A stretch of DNA of 64,000 nt from Nocardioides sp. S5 (lineage in GTDB: Bacteria > Actinomycetota > Actinomycetes > Propionibacteriales > Nocardioidaceae). Positions 9,311 through 16,430 of the stretch are shown here, in pieces. A program made the translations under genes and the position numbers. Location: the NCBI RefSeq assembly GCF_017310035.1, contig NZ_CP022296.1, positions 2,418,001-2,482,000 on the forward strand, in the 5' to 3' direction. The notes beneath the pieces were generated by a model. That model made no database searches. It was not told the DNA's origin and worked only from the letters and a program-made list of their open reading frames with translations. Numbering within the stretch: the first letter of the stretch is position 1; every line of letters starts with the position of its first letter.

Positions 9311-10246
9311 ATGGCCACCGGCGACCGCCTCCTGCTCCTCGACACTGCCTCCCTCTACTTCCGCGCGTTCTTCGGGGTGCCGGACTCGGTGAAGGCGCCC
9401 GACGGGACACCGGTGAACGCGGTGCGTGGCCTGATGGACTTCATCAGCCGGCTGGTGGGGGAGTACGACCCCACGCACCTCGCCTGCTGCTGGGACGACG
9501 ACTGGCGCCCGCAGTGGCGCGTCGACCTCATCCCGTCCTACAAGGCCCACCGCGTCGTGGCCGAGGTCCCCGGACCGCGGCCGGACGTCGAGGAGGTGCC
9601 CGACCCGCTCGAGGCGCAGATCCCGATCATCATCTCGGTCCTGGAGGCCTACGGCATCCCGGTGGTGGGACACCCCGAGATGGAGGCCGACGACGTCATC
9701 GGCACCCTGGCCACCGACGCCGGCATGGCGGTCGACATCGTCACCGGTGACCGCGACCTCTTCCAGCTCGTCGACGACGATGCCGGGGTCCGCGTGCTCT
9801 ACGTCGCCCGCGGGGTCAGCAAGCACGAGCGCGTCGACAACGCGTGGGTCCGCGCCAAGTACGGCGTCGACGCCCACCAGTACGCCGACCTCGCCACGCT
9901 GCGCGGCGACGCCTCCGACGGCCTCCCCGGAGTCGCCGGGGTGGGGGACAAGACCGCTGCCACCCTGCTGGGGCGGTTCGGCGACGTCGGGTCGATCCTC
10001 GCGGCCGCCCACGACCCCGACTCCGACATGGGCCCCGGACCGCGCGGCAAGATCAAGGCCGCCTCCGACTACCTGGCCGTGGCACCCCAGGTGGTCGCCG
10101 TACGTCGCGACCTCGATCTCGGATCCCCGGACCTCACCCGCCCGCGCACCCCGGTCGACCACGCAGCGTTGGTGGCGCTGGACGAGCAGTGGGGCCTGGG
10201 CTCGTCAGCCGTGCGCCTGGTGGAGGCCATGTCCGGCTCGCACTAG
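9311..10246 (+). CDS. 5'-3' exonuclease, PolA N-terminal-like
   Basis: The product has 311 aa and a PIN-like 5'-3' exonuclease core: LLLLDTASLYFRAF with D11, EADDVIGTLA and TGDRDLFQLV acidic metal-binding motifs, then the helix-3-turn-helix GLPGVAGVGDKTAATLL. Such stand-alone enzymes act on flap or RNA/DNA hybrid ends like the 5' domain of DNA polymerase I. The ATG at 9311 has GGAAGG 8 nt upstream; the GTG at 9293 has no such site. Mycobacteria carry the same gene near helY. The Lrp gene follows after 10 bp. Confidence 0.93.
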   Translation: MATGDRLLLLDTASLYFRAFFGVPDSVKAPDGTPVNAVRGLMDFISRLVGEYDPTHLACCWDDDWRPQWRVDLIPSYKAHRVVAEVPGPRPDVEEVPDPLEAQIPIIISVLEAYGIPVVGHPEMEADDVIGTLATDAGMAVDIVTGDRDLFQLVDDDAGVRVLYVARGVSKHERVDNAWVRAKYGVDAHQYADLATLRGDASDGLPGVAGVGDKTAATLLGRFGDVGSILAAAHDPDSDMGPGPRGKIKAASDYLAVAPQVVAVRRDLDLGSPDLTRPRTPVDHAALVALDEQWGLGSSAVRLVEAMSGSH

Positions 10247-10256
10247 GGTGAACGGC

Positions 10257-10709
10257 GTGAGCCCCCCCGAGGTCGAGTCCAAGGACCGCCAGATCCTGGC
10301 CCTGCTGGCCGCTGACGGCCGCATGTCGTTCACCGACCTCGGCAAGGCGACCGACCTGTCCACCTCGGCGGTGCACCAGCGCGTCAAGCGCCTCGAGCAG
10401 CGTGGGTTGATCAAGGGCTACGGCGCGACCGTCGACCACGACCAGCTCGGGCGCCCCCTCACTGCCTTCATCTCGATCACGCCGATCGACCCCTCGCAGC
10501 CCGACGACTACCCCGAGCGGCTGGTGGGCATCAAGGAGATCGAGTCGTGCTGGTCGGTCGCGGGGGAGGAGTCCTACATCCTCAAGATCCGCGTCGCCAC
10601 CCCCCTCGCGCTCGAGGAGCTGCTCGCCCGGATCCGCGGCGCCGCCAGCGTCTCGACGCGGACGACGATCGTGCTCTCCACGCCGTACGAGAACCGGACG
10701 GTCGACTGA
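10257..10709 (+). CDS. Lrp/AsnC-family transcriptional regulator
   Basis: The 150-aa protein has an N-terminal AsnC-type HTH (about 5-55: DRQILALLAADGRMSF, then STSAVHQRVKRLEQRG) and a C-terminal RAM/effector domain (about 65-145). Lrp proteins form octamers that bind AT-centred palindromes and sense amino acids. The GTG at 10257 is preceded by AGGGTG; a second in-frame GTG lies at 10248. It directly precedes, across the 1.27-kb nuclease element, the lysine-degradation cluster. It may therefore be that cluster's regulator (inference); a palindrome in the kamA/kdd gap is a possible target. Confidence 0.92.
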   Translation: MSPPEVESKDRQILALLAADGRMSFTDLGKATDLSTSAVHQRVKRLEQRGLIKGYGATVDHDQLGRPLTAFISITPIDPSQPDDYPERLVGIKEIESCWSVAGEESYILKIRVATPLALEELLARIRGAASVSTRTTIVLSTPYENRTVD

Positions 10710-10742
10710 GGGACATCGTCGTGCTGCTGGGGCTCAGCCCGT

Positions 10743-10830
10743 TCTCGGGATCCCCGGTCATCCGGGGATCCCGCAGGTTGTCAGGCCGCGCAGAGGCCGA
10801 CAACCTGCGGAGGGCCCTGACAACCCGCGG
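10743..10830 (+). repeat. Left terminal inverted repeat of the nuclease element
   Basis: The repeat contains a perfect 11-bp-arm hairpin (10747-10757 with 10762-10772, loop TCAT), then a second hairpin built from GCAGGTTGTCAGGCC (10773-10787) and GGCCGACAACCTGC (10795-10808), then a third copy of the core, CCTGACAACCCGCGG (10816-10830). It ends 3 bp before the stop codon of the nuclease gene. It also lies in the convergent gap after the Lrp gene, so the first hairpin could act as a terminator. Confidence 0.8.
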
Positions 10831-10833
10831 GGG

Positions 10834-11781
10834 TCAGGCGGCGCTGATGCAGAAGAGCCGGCGGATGCGAGCCGCAGTCTCAGCCGGCTTGTAGAGGTCG
10901 GCCCACACGATGCGGATGCACCGCCAGCCGGTGAGCTCGCAGATCAGCGACTCACGCCGCTTCTCCCGCAGCACGCAGTCGATCACTGACTCGCCCTCAC
11001 GCCGGTGCTCCTCGTACTTCACCTTCCCGTCGAACTCCAGGAACACGCCGAGCTCGGGCCACGCGAGGTCGACTCGCGCTATCTCGACGCCCCTGTTGTC
11101 CAGGACGGGGTAGTTGGGCACGGGTGCCGGAAGGCGCTCGCTCCAGCACAGGTAGCGGGCCCGGGTCTCGCCCACGGACTCCGACCGTGAGTCGGCAAGA
11201 CGAAGCACGTGCTCAGTCGTGAGCGTTCGCGGCCAGAAGGTCATTGCCTCGTAGCGCTTGCGCAGTTCTGGGATGGTGGTGAGGTTGTGGTGAAGCAGGT
11301 GGTCGATCTCGACCAGCGCATGCTCGGCGTCCAGGAGCATGGTCAACTCCAGCGCGGTTCGCGTCGCGCTCATGACCTCGAGCCCGCGACGGCGTACGAC
11401 GTCGTCCTTCTCGATCGCACCTCGGTGCTGGACCACGCCGGCCTCGGCTCGCCCGGCTCGCCCGTCGGGACGCGTCAGGTGCACCGCAGCCAGGTCGCAG
11501 TCCCACAGCGGCGCGCCGTGCTCGTTCGCCGAGCTGAGGTGACTGAGCACGACCCGGGTCTGGGCCTGGTGGACGACAGCTCGGCACAGGGTCGCATAGC
11601 GCTGCTTGGCACCCAGGTCGGACCATTCGGGTCCGAGCACATAGGCACCGCGCCGGATCCGGATCCACGCTCCTGACCTGACGTGGGCAGCGATAGCGGC
11701 GTCGTGGTAGCCGAGCGCGTTGGCGTCCTTGCGTGTGAAGACACCGTTCGCGGCGATGAGTGCGCGAAGTCGAGGTTCCAT
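10834..11781 (-). CDS. Winged-helix (AbiEi-antitoxin-like) plus DUF559/Vsr-like endonuclease
   Basis: The product has 315 aa. The N-terminal ~50 residues are a winged-helix of the AbiEi antitoxin type (GVFTRKDANALGY ... IRRGAYVLG). The C-terminal third is a PD-(D/E)XK/Vsr-like DUF559 nuclease: E201/E205 in ESVGETRARYL, D238 in ARVDLAWPEL, the E249-F-D251-G-K253 core, and the closing strand GWRCIRIVWADL (285-296). The start at 11781 places a possible promoter (AAGCCT) 6 nt upstream, a leaderless layout. No toxin partner is adjacent, so a classical type IV toxin-antitoxin pair is unlikely. It is the only gene inside the inverted-repeat unit. Its biological target is unknown. Confidence 0.85.
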   Translation of the reverse strand: MEPRLRALIAANGVFTRKDANALGYHDAAIAAHVRSGAWIRIRRGAYVLGPEWSDLGAKQRYATLCRAVVHQAQTRVVLSHLSSANEHGAPLWDCDLAAVHLTRPDGRAGRAEAGVVQHRGAIEKDDVVRRRGLEVMSATRTALELTMLLDAEHALVEIDHLLHHNLTTIPELRKRYEAMTFWPRTLTTEHVLRLADSRSESVGETRARYLCWSERLPAPVPNYPVLDNRGVEIARVDLAWPELGVFLEFDGKVKYEEHRREGESVIDCVLREKRRESLICELTGWRCIRIVWADLYKPAETAARIRRLFCISAA

Positions 11782-11809
11782 GCACACAGGCTTGTCGCTC
11801 ACGCCGACA
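11782..11809 (-). promoter_or_regulatory. Candidate PafBC (RecA-NDp)-like promoter of the nuclease gene
   Basis: On the minus strand the bases read TGTCGGCG (11809-11802), 8 nt, AAGCCT (11793-11788), 6 nt, ATG. This is the spacing of the PafBC-dependent RecA-NDp promoter (TGTCRGTG-N8-TANNNT) with one mismatch in each element, followed by a leaderless start. The same arrangement, without mismatches, precedes sbcD. Seen directly; function is inference. Confidence 0.4.
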
Positions 11810-11920
11810 GCTCGCCGCCGACGAGCGCTCTGCATGTGGAGGAACGGCGATCAGCGCAGCCTGTGGACGGTCGGTGGCCCACCACCAGACGGGCGAAGCT
11901 GGTCAAGCGCGGACCAGCCA

Positions 11921-12009
11921 CCGCACGGTTGTCAGGGACTCCCGCAGGTTGTCAGGCTTTGGATAGGCCGACAACGTAGGGGATCCCCGGCCAGCCGGGG
12001 ATCCCGAGA
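11921..12009 (-). repeat. Right terminal inverted repeat of the nuclease element
   Basis: In reverse orientation this repeats the left end: CCGCACGGTTGTCAGGG (11921-11937), CCGCAGGTTGTCAGG (11942-11956) pairing with GGCCGACAACG (11966-11976), then the outer hairpin GGGATCCCCGG/CCGGGGATCCC type (loop GCTG/CAGC variants) at 11980-12005. The outer hairpin lies 23 bp after the kamA stop and could terminate kamA. The loop bases and the inner spacer differ from the left copy, while the stems are kept. Confidence 0.8.
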
Positions 12010-12031
12010 CGGGTGCAGGAACCCCCGACCC

Positions 12032-13498
12032 TCACCAAGCCTGCAGCGCCGCCGTACGCCGCGACGCCTCGGCCATCTCCGCAGCCTTCAGCGAGGCCTC
12101 GTCGAGGCGCCCGTGCTCCTCCCACCACTGCTGGCCGGACTCGGGCAGCGTGTGGATCGGGTCGTAGTACTCGTAGAAGCGCGAGAGCGCCTCGGCATCG
12201 TCGGCCTCGATCGAGGTGCGGTAGTTCTTGGTCCAGAAGGAGATGCCGTGCTCGGTGTCGTAGTCGGCGTTCTGGTGCACCCAGCGCTTGCCGACGAACG
12301 GCACGTCGCACACGATGCGCGGCGTCGCGAAGCCCGGCAGGTAGCCCATGATGTGGTGCTGGAGCCGCTGGGCGTCAGCGAGGGAGACCCGCCAGTGCTC
12401 CGAGAACGGGATCATGTCGCACATGTAGAAGTAGTAGGGCATGATCTGCGCGCCGTCGAGCAGGCGGAAGCACAGGTCGAGGAGCGCGTGCGGGTCGGCG
12501 TTGACGCCGTTGAGCAGCACGCCCTGGTTGCGTACGTCGCGCAGGCCGGCGTCGAGCATCGCCCGGGTCGCCTCGGCGACGATCGGCGTGACGGAGGCCG
12601 CGTGGTTGGCGTGGGTGTGCATCGCGAGCGAGACGCCGCGCGAGCGCGCCACGCCGGCCACTCGGGAGACGCCCTCGACCACGTCGGGCTGGAGCCAGTG
12701 CTGCGGCAGGCCGATCAGCGCCTTGGTGGCGAGGCGGATGTCGCGGATGTTGTCGACCTCCATGACCGACATCAGGAACGCCTCGAGGCGGGGCCACGGC
12801 ATGTTGGCCACGTCGCCACCGGACACGACGACGTCGCGCACCGACGGCGTGCGCCGCAGGTAGTCGAGCATGTCGCCGAGGCGGTCGTTGGGCTTGCCGG
12901 CGAACTTCAGCTTCGCGATGGCAGGCGTCGAGTTGCCGACGAGGTCCATGCGGGTGCAGTGGCCGCAGTACTGCGGGCAGGTCGGCAGCAGCTCGGCCAG
13001 CACCTTGGTGGGGTAGCGGTGGGTGAGGCCCTCGGTGGCCCACATGTCGTGCTCGTGGAGCGAGTCGCGGGCGGCGTGCGGGTGCGAGGGCCAGTCCGTG
13101 CGCCGGTCGCTGAACACCGGGATCATGTAGTGACGGATCGGGTCGGCGTAGAACGCCTCGGTCAGCGACCCGGGACCGGCCGGCGACGCGGTCGGGACCA
13201 TCGTGTTCATCATCTGCGGCGGCACGAGCATCGACATCGTGGCCCGCTCGGCCTGGTCGCGCTGGAGGTCGGCGTAGAACCGGTCGTCGACCAGGTCGCC
13301 CATCAGCTCGCGCAGCTGCTTGACGTTCTTGATGCAGTGGGCGCGCTGCCACTGGACCGACGCCCACTCCTCGGCGGTGACGCCCACCCAGCCCGGGAAC
13401 CGCGTCCAGTCGGGCTCGACGAGCTCGACGCGCTGGTAGGGGTAGGGCTGTCCGTTGGCGAGGCCTGGCCCGAGGTGGGTGGCGGTCTCGATGCTCAT
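12032..13498 (-). CDS. kamA: L-lysine 2,3-aminomutase (radical SAM, PLP)
   Basis: The 488-aa radical SAM enzyme converts L-lysine to L-beta-lysine, the first step of the lysine fermentation route. The cluster-binding CxxxCxxC is C174/C178/C181 (CPQYCGHC), followed by the GGD SAM motif at 227-229. D361 (YMCD) and D398 (IVCD) correspond to the two aspartates that hold the lysine side chain in clostridial KamA, and K404 (FVGK) to the PLP lysine. An ~100-residue N-terminal region makes it longer than the clostridial enzyme (about 416 aa). The start has a good AAGGAG site. It is divergent from kdd-kamDE-kal with a 166-bp shared regulatory gap. An EpmB-type role is unlikely given these neighbours. 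Confidence 0.9.
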   Translation of the reverse strand: MSIETATHLGPGLANGQPYPYQRVELVEPDWTRFPGWVGVTAEEWASVQWQRAHCIKNVKQLRELMGDLVDDRFYADLQRDQAERATMSMLVPPQMMNTMVPTASPAGPGSLTEAFYADPIRHYMIPVFSDRRTDWPSHPHAARDSLHEHDMWATEGLTHRYPTKVLAELLPTCPQYCGHCTRMDLVGNSTPAIAKLKFAGKPNDRLGDMLDYLRRTPSVRDVVVSGGDVANMPWPRLEAFLMSVMEVDNIRDIRLATKALIGLPQHWLQPDVVEGVSRVAGVARSRGVSLAMHTHANHAASVTPIVAEATRAMLDAGLRDVRNQGVLLNGVNADPHALLDLCFRLLDGAQIMPYYFYMCDMIPFSEHWRVSLADAQRLQHHIMGYLPGFATPRIVCDVPFVGKRWVHQNADYDTEHGISFWTKNYRTSIEADDAEALSRFYEYYDPIHTLPESGQQWWEEHGRLDEASLKAAEMAEASRRTAALQAW

Positions 13499-13616
13499 GA
13501 GATCTCCTTGATGCCGACCCGAGCGGGTCGTGGTGTGGCCGTGCGGCGCGCCGGTTGTGTGGCCGGCGACACATCTGGGAGACTACGCGGAGAACCTGCG
13601 GCGAGTCCAATGCCAC

Positions 13617-13633
13617 GCCGCAAGATTTGCGGC
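13617..13633. promoter_or_regulatory. Perfect palindrome in the kamA/kdd divergent gap
   Basis: The sequence GCCGCAAGATTTGCGGC has 7-bp perfect arms around GAT and an ATT-containing centre, 31 bp before the kdd start. Its size and AT-centred dyad resemble Lrp/AsnC-type sites. An Lrp-family gene lies at 10257-10709, just beyond the nuclease element. The palindrome is seen directly; the regulator is inferred. Confidence 0.4.
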
Positions 13634-13664
13634 CGAACTGCTGGAACATAGAAGGATGCACCGC

Positions 13665-14759
13665 ATGACCCCCACCTCGGACCTCCAGACCGGCCTGCGC
13701 GCCGGCGATCCGACCGGCCTGCACCGCGTCCTCGACGACGCCGTCGTGCTGCCGCAGGCCGCCCAGCGCCTCGACACCCGGCGCGAGCTGTGGCCCGACG
13801 AGGTCCGCGTGCGGGTCGAGCGCCTCAACCTCGACGCCGCGTCGTTCCGTCAGCTCGAGCGGGCGCACACCACGTACGGCGAGACCAGCGGCGACGGCGT
13901 GCGCGCCGAGGTGCTCGACATCGTCGCCACGCGCGGCAAGATGCAGAACCCGGTCACCGGGTCCGGCGGGATGCTCGTCGGCACGGTCGAGGAGGTCGGC
14001 CCCGAGTCGCCCCTGGGCCTGGTGGTCGGCGACCGCGTCGCCACCCTGGTCAGCCTGACGCTGACCCCGCTCGTGATCGAGGACGGCCTCGCCGCCTGGG
14101 ACGGTCGCAGCGAGCAGGTGCCGTGCGACGGCTACGCGATCCTCTTCGGCCGCTCCATCGCGGCCGTGATCCCCGACGACCTCGACCCCGCCCTCTCGCT
14201 GAGCGTGATGGACGTGTGCGGCGCGCCCGCCCTGACCGCCCACGTCGTGGAGGAGTACGCCGCCCGCGCCACGCTCAGAGGGACAAGCGCCCCGGTCGTC
14301 GCCGTCATCGGCGGAGCAGGCAAGTCGGGCTCGCTCAGCCTGGCCGCCGCACGCGCCGCCGGCGCGGCCCGCACCATCGGCGTGGTGCCCCACCAGGGTG
14401 AGCACGACCTGCTGACCGGTGCCGGGCTGGCCGACGCCGTGGCGGTCGCCGACGCCCGCGACCCGATCGCGCTGCGCGAGGCGGTCACCGCTGCCGGCGG
14501 CCCGGCCGACGTCACGGTCGTCTGCGTCGACGTCCCCGGCTGCGAGGGCGGCGCGATCCTGGCGACCGCCGAGTCCGGCACCGTGATCTTCTTCTCCATG
14601 GCCACCAGCTTCAGCGCCGCTGCCCTCGGCGCGGAGGGCCTGGCCGCCGACGTGCGCATGCTCGTCGGCAACGGCTACGTCCCCGGCCACGCGGCGTACG
14701 CCATGGAGCTGCTGCGTGCCGACGCCGGCGTCCGCGCGCTGTTCGAGCGGAGGCTGTGA
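13665..14759 (+). CDS. kdd: L-erythro-3,5-diaminohexanoate dehydrogenase
   Basis: The 364-aa oxidoreductase has an alcohol-dehydrogenase-like N-terminal fold and a nucleotide-binding motif GGAGKSGSL (216-224). Kdd oxidises the 3,5-diaminohexanoate made by KamDE to 5-amino-3-oxohexanoate with NAD+. The size, the segment NPVTGSGGMLVG and the location directly before kamD identify it. The ATG at 13665 has GAAGGA 8 nt upstream; the in-frame ATG at 13656 lacks a spaced site. The stop overlaps the kamD start (TGATG). Confidence 0.88.
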   Translation: MTPTSDLQTGLRAGDPTGLHRVLDDAVVLPQAAQRLDTRRELWPDEVRVRVERLNLDAASFRQLERAHTTYGETSGDGVRAEVLDIVATRGKMQNPVTGSGGMLVGTVEEVGPESPLGLVVGDRVATLVSLTLTPLVIEDGLAAWDGRSEQVPCDGYAILFGRSIAAVIPDDLDPALSLSVMDVCGAPALTAHVVEEYAARATLRGTSAPVVAVIGGAGKSGSLSLAAARAAGAARTIGVVPHQGEHDLLTGAGLADAVAVADARDPIALREAVTAAGGPADVTVVCVDVPGCEGGAILATAESGTVIFFSMATSFSAAALGAEGLAADVRMLVGNGYVPGHAAYAMELLRADAGVRALFERRL

Positions 14760-16354
14760 TGGCGACCCGCAGGCCCGCCAGCCAGCTCGGCATCGACCGC
14801 GCGGACGTACGCCGCGCGCGCACGCTCGCGCGCCAGGTCGGCAAGCCGATCGTAGACCTCGCCACCCGCCACACCACCGTGTCGGTGGAGCGAGCGACGC
14901 TGCGCCTGGCCGGCCTCGGCGGCGCGGACCCCGACGGCACCCCGTGGGTCAACCGGCTCACCGACGCCGTCCGGGCCGACGTCGGGCTCGAGCACGGTGT
15001 CAGCCTGCCCGTGTGGGACGCGTTGCTCCGCGGGGACGGCGACGACCTCCTCACCCTCGCCCAGAAGGCAGCCGCGGGGTCGGTGACCTTCCGCGTCCCC
15101 GACGGCAAGGACGCCACCCGCGCGCGGACCGCCTCGCGCAAGGCGGTCGGCGCCGGCATCAAGCAGATCGACCGTCAGCGCGCCGCTCGCGAGAAGATGA
15201 TCGCGAAGGTCGGTGACGCCCCCAGCAAGCCGTGGATCTACCTCATCGTCGCCACCGGCGACATCCACGAGGACATCCCGCAGGCGCAGGCCGCGGCCCG
15301 CGAGGGCGCCGACGTGATCGCGGTGATCCGCTCGACGGGCCAGTCGCTGCTCGACTTCGTGCCCGAGGGCGCCACCCGCGAGGGCTTCGCCGGCACCTAC
15401 GCCACCCAGGAGAACTTCCGCCTCATGCGCGCGGCGCTCGACGAGACGTCGAGGGAGCTCGGCCGCTACGTCCGGCTCACCAACTACGCCTCGGGCCTGT
15501 GCATGCCGGAGATCGCAGCGCTCGCCGGGCTCGAGCGCCTCGACATGATGCTCAACGACTCGATGTACGGCATCCTCTTCCGCGACATCAACCCGATCCG
15601 GACCTTCGTCGACCAGCGGTTCAGCCGCCAGGTCCACGCCCGCGCCGGCATCATCATCAACACCGGCGAGGACAACTACCTCACCACCGCCGACGCCGTC
15701 GAGGCCGCACACACGGTGACCACCAGCCAGCTGCTCAACGAGTACTTCGCCAAGGAGGCCGGGCTCGCGGACTGGCAGCTCGGTCTGGGCCACGCCTTCG
15801 AGATCGACCCCGAGGTGCCCGACTCGTTCCGTCTCGAGCTGGCTCACGCGATGCTCGCCCGCGAGCTGTTCCCGGATGCTCCGCTCAAGTGGATGCCGCC
15901 CACCCGCCACATGACCGGAGACATCTTCAAGGGCTACCTCCTCGACGGCTTCTTCAACCTCGTCGGGGCGCTCACCGGCCAGGGCATCCTGCTGGTCGGG
16001 ATGATGACCGAGGCCGTCGTCACGCCCTGGATCTCCGACCGCGACCTCGCCCTGCAGAACGTCCGCTACGTCATGAACGCCGCGGGCAAGCTCCACGAGG
16101 ACTTCCGGCCCGCTCCCGACGGCTTCATCGCCCACCGGGCCCGCGAGGTGCTCGGCGAGGCGATCGGGCTGCTCCAGGAGATCAAGGACGACACCGACGC
16201 AGCGGGCGACCCGCCGCTGCTCGCCGCGATCGCCGACGGGACGTTCGGCCTGATGAAGCGGCCCGCCGACAAGGGCAGGGGCCTCGACGGCGTGGCCAGG
16301 AAGACCCGCGACTACTACAACCCGGCGACCGAGATCCTCGAGGAGGAGAAGTGA
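14759..16354 (+). CDS. kamD: Lysine 5,6-aminomutase alpha subunit
   Basis: This 531-aa catalytic subunit of the adenosylcobalamin- and PLP-dependent mutase moves the terminal amino group of beta-lysine (or D-lysine) to carbon 5. Typical segments of the KamD barrel are present, including IYLIVATGDIHEDIPQA, NYASGLCMPEIAAL, NDSMYGILFRDINP and KWMPPTRHMTGDIFKG. The start at 14759 shares one base with the kdd stop; a GTG one codon upstream is also in frame. The small subunit kamE follows after 76 bp that contain a repeat-like sequence. Confidence 0.93.
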   Translation: MATRRPASQLGIDRADVRRARTLARQVGKPIVDLATRHTTVSVERATLRLAGLGGADPDGTPWVNRLTDAVRADVGLEHGVSLPVWDALLRGDGDDLLTLAQKAAAGSVTFRVPDGKDATRARTASRKAVGAGIKQIDRQRAAREKMIAKVGDAPSKPWIYLIVATGDIHEDIPQAQAAAREGADVIAVIRSTGQSLLDFVPEGATREGFAGTYATQENFRLMRAALDETSRELGRYVRLTNYASGLCMPEIAALAGLERLDMMLNDSMYGILFRDINPIRTFVDQRFSRQVHARAGIIINTGEDNYLTTADAVEAAHTVTTSQLLNEYFAKEAGLADWQLGLGHAFEIDPEVPDSFRLELAHAMLARELFPDAPLKWMPPTRHMTGDIFKGYLLDGFFNLVGALTGQGILLVGMMTEAVVTPWISDRDLALQNVRYVMNAAGKLHEDFRPAPDGFIAHRAREVLGEAIGLLQEIKDDTDAAGDPPLLAAIADGTFGLMKRPADKGRGLDGVARKTRDYYNPATEILEEEK

Positions 16355-16430
16355 ACGAGCGCAGCGAGCGAACCAGTCAGCACAGCGCCCCCCGTGCTTC
16401 ATGGGCGCACGGAGCGAAGCGAGTACGTCC
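16355..16430. repeat. REP-like GAGCGxAGCGAG insertion between kamD and kamE
   Basis: The 76-bp gap breaks an otherwise overlapping operon. It contains GAGCGCAGCGAGCGAA at 16356-16371 and GGAGCGAAGCGAG at 16411-16423, two copies of a purine-rich motif, plus a small hairpin (CCGTGC 16392-16397 with GCACGG 16407-16412). No Shine-Dalgarno site of standard spacing precedes the kamE ATG, so the repeat may affect its translation. Its character is similar to the composite repeat at 23898-24041. Confidence 0.5.

Larger units (their letters stand above)
10743..12009. mobile_element. 1.27-kb unit with ~89-bp terminal inverted repeats and one nuclease gene
   Basis: The two ends are imperfect inverted repeats of each other. 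Reading inward, both start TCTCGGGATCCCCGG, continue with CCGGGGATCCC (together an 11-bp-arm hairpin), then a GTTGTC...GACAACCTGCGG hairpin, then a further CCCTGACAACC copy. Between them lies only the nuclease gene on the minus strand. The unit separates an Lrp gene from the kam cluster, which this class of regulator often adjoins. No transposase and no obvious target-site duplication are seen. This could be a nuclease-driven mobile or homing-like element, or a gene framed by duplicated terminators. The repeats are seen directly; mobility is inference. Confidence 0.55.

Noticed and set aside
10747..10772. The outer hairpins of the nuclease element as simple intrinsic terminators
   Set aside because: Not fully excluded: they lie after lrp and after kamA. 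However, the similarity continues through the inner hairpins and the extra core copy at both ends, which terminators alone do not explain.
10834..11781. Classical AbiE type IV toxin-antitoxin system
   Set aside because: Only the winged-helix of the AbiEi type is present; no AbiEii nucleotidyltransferase gene is adjacent, and the protein ends in a nuclease domain.
13499..13664. Cobalamin riboswitch before the B12-dependent kam operon
   Set aside because: I looked for the B12-box and the conserved GC-rich core and did not find them; only a short palindrome is present.
12375..14690. 770-codon minus-strand frame across kamA and kdd
   Set aside because: It is out of frame with kamA and antisense to kdd, with no motif. 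It also crosses the divergent promoter region.
16401..16430. Extended kamE start at ATG 16401
   Set aside because: In frame, but the added ten residues come from the REP-like repeat and do not look like the family N-terminus; no ribosome binding site favours it clearly.
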